Below the pieces are notes generated by a model. That model was not told where the DNA came from, ran no database searches, and worked only from the letters and a program-made list of their open reading frames with translations. This document shows, piece by piece, positions 60,087-64,000 of a DNA stretch of 64,000 nt (the first letter of the stretch is position 1; the number at the start of each line of letters is the position of its first letter). The translations under genes and the position numbers were made by a program. Source of the stretch: Rhodovarius crocodyli. Its GTDB lineage: Bacteria > Pseudomonadota > Alphaproteobacteria > Acetobacterales > Acetobacteraceae. The DNA is taken from NCBI RefSeq assembly GCF_004005855.1, contig NZ_SACL01000001.1, positions 992,001 to 1,056,000 on the forward strand. Direction: 5' to 3'.

Positions 60087-60368
60087 TTACTTGCCGTAGG
60101 GCGAGGAGTAGGCCGGGGCCGGCGCATAGGCCGGCGGCGGGGCCTGCGGGGTGGTGACGACGCCGGCGGCGCCGCCGACCAGGCCACCCGCGATGGCACC
60201 GATGGCCGCACCACGGCCACCGCCGGCGATGGCGCCCAGCGCCGCGCCGGAGCCCGCGCCGATCAGGGCGCCACCGGCGGCACGCTGGCCGGGGTCATAG
60301 GGATTGGTGCAGGCGGTGGCGCCCAGGGCGCCCACCAGAACCAGCGGCAGCGCGAGCTTGCGGAACAT
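60087..60368 (-). CDS. Glycine-zipper lipoprotein
   Basis: 93 residues. The signal peptide MFRKLALPLVLVGALGATAC has an A-T-A-C lipobox. Residues 30-70 are a glycine zipper (GGALIGAGSGAALGAIAGGG, then AAIGAIAGGLVGGAAG), as in outer-membrane lipoproteins of the YMGG/OmpA-associated kind. The C-terminus is Pro/Ala/Tyr-rich. Function unknown, probably envelope structure. Confidence 0.85.
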   Translation of the reverse strand: MFRKLALPLVLVGALGATACTNPYDPGQRAAGGALIGAGSGAALGAIAGGGRGAAIGAIAGGLVGGAAGVVTTPQAPPPAYAPAPAYSSPYGK

Positions 60369-60542
60369 GGCGTCTCCATTGCGGCCCCACGGGCCGCGGT
60401 TGCATCACAAAGACAACACCATACCGGCCCCGATGGTTGCAACAATTACAGGGCCGACACGGGTTTACCGTGCCGAGTTAGGGACGCTTTGCGGCGGTTC
60501 CAAGGCGGTGCGGGGCGCGGGCGGTGGCTCGCGGCCTCGTGA

Positions 60543-61706
60543 TCACTGGCCGCCGCCGTCCTTTTTCTGGCGCGCCCGGGCGTGGCGCAGCAGGAATTCG
60601 CGACCGATCTTCACCCGCGCCGCGCCGTCATATTCGACGATATCGGCGGTGGCATAGGTCTCGTTCCAGATCTCGGGGATGAAGCTGCCGGTGCCCACCA
60701 CATCGACGGGGGCCTTGGCCTCATGCATCACGCGGCACTTGCCCACGCCGAAGCCCGAGGAAGCCACGATCTTCACCGCCGGGAAGCCCGCTTCGTCCAG
60801 TGCCTCTCGCATGCGCCAGATGGCGGCGGCGGAAACGCCGGTGCCCACCAGGTGGCGCAGCTCCGTCTCGGAGCGGTAGCGCCGCACGGCGCCCGGCGCG
60901 TGGCGTTCCAGCACGGCATAGCTCTCGGCGGGGTCCAGCCCCTCCAGGAAGCGGCCGCCATGGGTGTCCAGGCGGAAGGACATCCGGCCGGCCTTCGCGA
61001 GGTCGGAGAAGCGGTGGCAGACGGCCAGCGCATCGGTGATCTCGCGCCCGAAATAATCGACGAGGACGGTCAGGTTCTCGTCCGGGAAGGCCTCGTGGAA
61101 CATCTCGGCCGCGCGGACGGTGCTGCCGGCATAGCCGATCAGGGCATGCGGCATGGTGCCGAAGCCCTTGGGCTGGCCGAACCAGTGGGCCGTGAAGTCG
61201 TTGGCGTTGCCGATAAAGCCCTTCGCACCTTCCTTCTGGGCGGCGCGGCTGCCGACGGAGGCGGCATAGCCCATCATGTCCTGCATCTCGGCGCCGGCGC
61301 AGTGCCGGGCCTCCATCGCCAGGAAGGTGGCGTTGGGCAGTTCGAGGGCCATCTGATAGGCGTTGTGGGCCGCCACGCAGGGCGCGCCCAGCTTCTGCAG
61401 GTACAGCGTCTCAAGGTCCGACAGCTGCGCGAAGGACCCGCTGAGGTACAGCAGCGGGTCACCGGCGCCGACCCAGGTGCCTTCCTCGTGCAGCACCTCG
61501 ATGCTGATGCTGGTGCCGCGGCGGGCGGCGACGGCGCGCAGCCAGTCCACCGCCATGCGCGGCGCCGAGATGACGGGCCGGCGCAGGAACACCGCGTAGG
61601 TCACCTGGGCATCGCCGAATTTCTCGACGATGGCCCGGGTGCGGTTGAAGTAGGCATCCGTGCGCGCCCGGATGGACGCGTCGGATTCAGCTTCAGTGTC
61701 GCTCAT
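60543..61706 (-). CDS. pncB: Nicotinate phosphoribosyltransferase
   Basis: 387 residues. It makes nicotinate mononucleotide from nicotinate and PRPP for NAD salvage. [20 protein letters not shown] near the start, [35 protein letters not shown] (His of the active site), [14 protein letters not shown] and IVASSGFG are family segments. Its start overlaps the stop of the DAHP synthase gene (ATGA), so the two are co-transcribed. Confidence 0.92.
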   Translation of the reverse strand: MSDTEAESDASIRARTDAYFNRTRAIVEKFGDAQVTYAVFLRRPVISAPRMAVDWLRAVAARRGTSISIEVLHEEGTWVGAGDPLLYLSGSFAQLSDLETLYLQKLGAPCVAAHNAYQMALELPNATFLAMEARHCAGAEMQDMMGYAASVGSRAAQKEGAKGFIGNANDFTAHWFGQPKGFGTMPHALIGYAGSTVRAAEMFHEAFPDENLTVLVDYFGREITDALAVCHRFSDLAKAGRMSFRLDTHGGRFLEGLDPAESYAVLERHAPGAVRRYRSETELRHLVGTGVSAAAIWRMREALDEAGFPAVKIVASSGFGVGKCRVMHEAKAPVDVVGTGSFIPEIWNETYATADIVEYDGAARVKIGREFLLRHARARQKKDGGGQ

Positions 61707-63082
61707 TCAGCGGCGCGGGCCGCGACGATGGGCGGGTGGCGGCGGGCCTTCAGGCCCTCCGCCAGGCGGAAGGCCAGTTCCAGCGACTGCGCGGCGTTCA
61801 GCCGCGGGTCGCAGGTGGTGGCGTAGTTGGCCGACAGGTCGGCGGCGGTCAGGCGGTTGGCGCCGCCCGTGCATTCCGTCACGTCCTGGCCGGTCATTTC
61901 CACATGCACGCCGCCGGCGATGGTGCCCGCTTCCTCATGCGCGTCGAAGAAGCCCTTCACCTCGTCCAGGATGGCGTCGAAGTTCCGGGTCTTGTAGCCG
62001 GCCTGGGTGGTGGTGTTGCCGTGCATGGGGTCGCACAGCCACACCACGTTGCGGCCGGCATCGCGCACCGCGCGCAGCAGGGGGGGCAGCTTCTCGGCCA
62101 CCTTGGCCGCACCCATGCGCGTGATGAGCGTGAGGCGGCCCATCTCGTTGTTGGGGTTCAGGCGTTCGGTGATCGCGATCAGGTCCTCGGCCTCGGTGGT
62201 CGGGCCCACCTTCATGCCGATGGGGTTGGCCACCCCGCGCAGGAACTCCACATGCGCGCCGTCCAGCTGGCGGGTACGGTCCCCGATCCAGAGGAAGTGG
62301 GCACTGCAGGCGTAGTGCTTGTTGTGGGTCGAGCTCATGCGGGTCAGCGCTTCCTCGTAAGGCAGCAGCAGGCTCTCGTGGCTGGTGTAGAAGGCCGTTT
62401 CGCGGATCTGGGGCGCGTTCTCGCTGTTCATGCCGCAGGCGGCCATGAAGGAGAGCGTTTCCTCGATGCGGTGCGCCAGGCCCTGGTACTGGGCCCAGGC
62501 GTCGCTCTTGCCGACGAAATCGAGGTTCCACTTATGGACCTCGTGCAGGTCGGCGAAGCCGCCGGTCGCGAAAGCGCGCAGCAGGTTCAGCGTGCCGGCC
62601 GACTGCATGTAGGCGAATTCCATCCGCGACGGGTCGGGGATGCGGGCCTCGGCGCTGAATTCGGGGCCGTTGATGATGTCACCGCGATAGGAAGGCAGGG
62701 TGACGCCGTCCACCGTCTCGGTGTCGGACGAACGCGGCTTGGCGAACTGGCCGGCCATGCGGCCGAGCTTCACCACCGGCACCGTGGCGCCGAAGGTGAG
62801 GATGACGGCCATCTGCAGCAGCACGCGGAAGCTGTCGCGGATCGGGTCGGCGCGGAAGTCGCCGAAGCTCTCGGCGCAGTCGCCGCCCTGCAAAACAAAA
62901 GCACGGCCCTGCCCGGCCTCCGCCAGCGCGGCCTTCAGGCGTTCGCATTCGCCTGCAAAAACCAGCGGGGGAAACGACGCGAGCTTCTTCTCCATGGCCG
63001 TCAGGGCGGACATGTCGGGATAATCCGGCACCTGCCGGATGGGCATGTCCCGCCAGCTCTGCGGGCTCCATGCGCGTGCCAT
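61703..63082 (-). CDS. 3-deoxy-7-phosphoheptulonate (DAHP) synthase, class II
   Basis: 459 residues; first step of the shikimate pathway. Characteristic segments: [19 protein letters not shown] at the start, [61 protein letters not shown] and [11 protein letters not shown]. Class II enzymes resemble plant DAHP synthases and are the usual form in alphaproteobacteria. GGAGG lies about 10 nt before the ATG. A shorter promoter gap of 86 bp separates it from the reductase gene. Confidence 0.96.
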   Translation of the reverse strand: MARAWSPQSWRDMPIRQVPDYPDMSALTAMEKKLASFPPLVFAGECERLKAALAEAGQGRAFVLQGGDCAESFGDFRADPIRDSFRVLLQMAVILTFGATVPVVKLGRMAGQFAKPRSSDTETVDGVTLPSYRGDIINGPEFSAEARIPDPSRMEFAYMQSAGTLNLLRAFATGGFADLHEVHKWNLDFVGKSDAWAQYQGLAHRIEETLSFMAACGMNSENAPQIRETAFYTSHESLLLPYEEALTRMSSTHNKHYACSAHFLWIGDRTRQLDGAHVEFLRGVANPIGMKVGPTTEAEDLIAITERLNPNNEMGRLTLITRMGAAKVAEKLPPLLRAVRDAGRNVVWLCDPMHGNTTTQAGYKTRNFDAILDEVKGFFDAHEEAGTIAGGVHVEMTGQDVTECTGGANRLTAADLSANYATTCDPRLNAAQSLELAFRLAEGLKARRHPPIVAARAAE

Positions 63083-63168
63083 TGTTTGCGCTCCTCCTAG
63101 AGGGCCCAGTAGTTGGGCAAGGGGCGCACCATATGGCGGAAATATGGCGCGCGCTACTCTCGGCTTGC

Positions 63169-64000
63169 TCAGCCGCCCGCAACCCTAGTGCGCGTGCGAA
63201 GCGTGACAAACTCCTCCGCCGCCGTCGGGTGGATGCCGATGGTGCGGTCGAAATCCTGCTTGGTGGCGCCCATCACCACGGCGATGCCGATGCCCTGCAT
63301 GATCTCGGCGGAATCCTCGCCCAGCATGTGGGCGCCCAGGATCTTCTGCGTCTTCTGGTCCACCACCAGCTTCATCAGGGTCTTGCGGCCCTCCTTCTTG
63401 CTGATGGTGTGGCGCATGGGGGTGAAGCGCGCGACGTAGATGTCGCAGGGGCCGCGGGCAGCGGCCTCGGCCTCCGTCAGGCCCACCGTGCCGATCGGGG
63501 GCGAGGTGAAGACGGCGGTGGGAACGTTCTCGTAGGAAACCTTGCGCGGGTTGTTGCCGAACAGCGTGTCCGCCAGGGCATGGCCGGCGGCGGTGGCCAT
63601 GGGCGTCAGGTTCATGCGGTCGATCACGTCGCCCAGCGCGTAGATGTGCTTGATGTTGGTCGCGTGGTCGTCGTCGATGATGACGGCACCCTTCTCATTC
63701 ACCTCGACGCCGGCCTTCTCCAGGCCCAGGTCGCGCGTGTTGGCCACGCGGCCGGTGCAGAAGAAGGCGGCATCGACCTCAAGCGTCGCGTCGCCGGGCA
63801 GGTGCACCACCGTGGCCTCGCCGTTTTTGGACAGGGCCGTGGGGGTCACGCCCGGGTGCAGGCGCAGGCCGTTGGCGGTCAGCGCCTCGGGCAGCACCTC
63901 CCGGATGTCCTGGTCGAAGCCGGTGAGCGGCAGGGAGGCGCGGTAGAACACATCCACCTGCGCGCCGAGCCCCTGAAGCAGGCAGGCGAATTCGAGCGCG
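63169..64000 (-). CDS. gor: Glutathione-disulfide reductase, C-terminal part (cut by window)
   Basis: About 277 residues are visible and the reading frame continues past the window edge. Seen are the NADPH-domain end ([20 protein letters not shown]), the FAD segment [20 protein letters not shown], and the dimer domain with the catalytic His-Glu pair in [14 protein letters not shown]. The sequence [20 protein letters not shown] is typical of glutathione reductase; dihydrolipoamide dehydrogenase is less likely. The active-site disulfide lies outside the window. Confidence 0.88.
   Translation of the reverse strand, partial: ALEFACLLQGLGAQVDVFYRASLPLTGFDQDIREVLPEALTANGLRLHPGVTPTALSKNGEATVVHLPGDATLEVDAAFFCTGRVANTRDLGLEKAGVEVNEKGAVIIDDDHATNIKHIYALGDVIDRMNLTPMATAAGHALADTLFGNNPRKVSYENVPTAVFTSPPIGTVGLTEAEAAARGPCDIYVARFTPMRHTISKKEGRKTLMKLVVDQKTQKILGAHMLGEDSAEIMQGIGIAVVMGATKQDFDRTIGIHPTAAEEFVTLRTRTRVAGG

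Overview
The window looks like chromosomal DNA of a GC-rich alphaproteobacterium. By eye GC is near 70 percent. The best guess is Acetobacteraceae of the Roseomonas type. This rests on heavy GC codon use, several orphan Bug-type binding proteins, the 4.5S RNA-dnaX-ybaB order, and the hemE/PPDK-regulator/maf and hemJ/rho neighbourhoods typical of alphaproteobacteria. No prophage, insertion sequence, CRISPR array, tRNA or rRNA was seen. Nearly all genes are densely packed, with many 4-nt stop/start overlaps.

Region by region. 0-3 kb: the end of rpsO with its terminator, a strikingly AT-rich gap, a lipoprotein of unknown function, and a MerR-ATPase fusion that seems broken by a one-base frameshift. 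3.1-11.4 kb: a MarR regulator, an HpaB-family flavin hydroxylase, a complete branched-chain-type (Liv) ABC transporter and a Porin_O_P porin. Together they look like one uptake-and-oxidation unit for an aromatic compound. 11.5-16.4 kb: two Bug binding proteins around hemJ, a TonB-domain protein, a PrsW-like membrane protein and rho. 16.5-25 kb: a proline-rich lipoprotein, a lone flagellin, a MaoC hydratase, a split chromate transporter, Sua5, CysQ and two tandem M17 aminopeptidases. 25-30.7 kb: malic enzyme, a GGDEF protein, a lysozyme-like protein and a phosphoesterase. 30.8-36.2 kb: a sugar or glycerol-phosphate type ABC transporter with two tandem, closely related binding proteins. 36.3-42.2 kb: a cation diffusion facilitator, a frameshifted TonB, a PduO adenosyltransferase, a TRIC-type channel, a third Bug protein and an XRE regulator.

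42.2-53.2 kb: a run of mostly minus-strand genes (Smr, glycosyltransferases, phosphatase, DEAD-box helicase, Nudix, SDR, maf, PPDK regulator). They point away from the 53243-53538 gap, which carries DnaA-box-like sites beside hemE and is a candidate replication origin. 53.5-64 kb: hemE-hemH, an HAD phosphatase, MgtC, a YHS protein, 4.5S RNA, dnaX-ybaB, a glycine-zipper lipoprotein, nicotinate phosphoribosyltransferase with class II DAHP synthase, and the C-terminal part of a glutathione reductase.

Two repeat families stand out. Four copies of an AT-rich double-hairpin element (19.1, 24.9, 30.7 and 50.7 kb) have conserved ends; in three of them the core is different in sequence but still folds into a hairpin. 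A GC-rich hairpin family occurs at 8.4 kb and as a compound palindrome at 42.3 kb. Both frameshifts seen lie in short G/C runs, so sequencing error is a live alternative to real gene decay.
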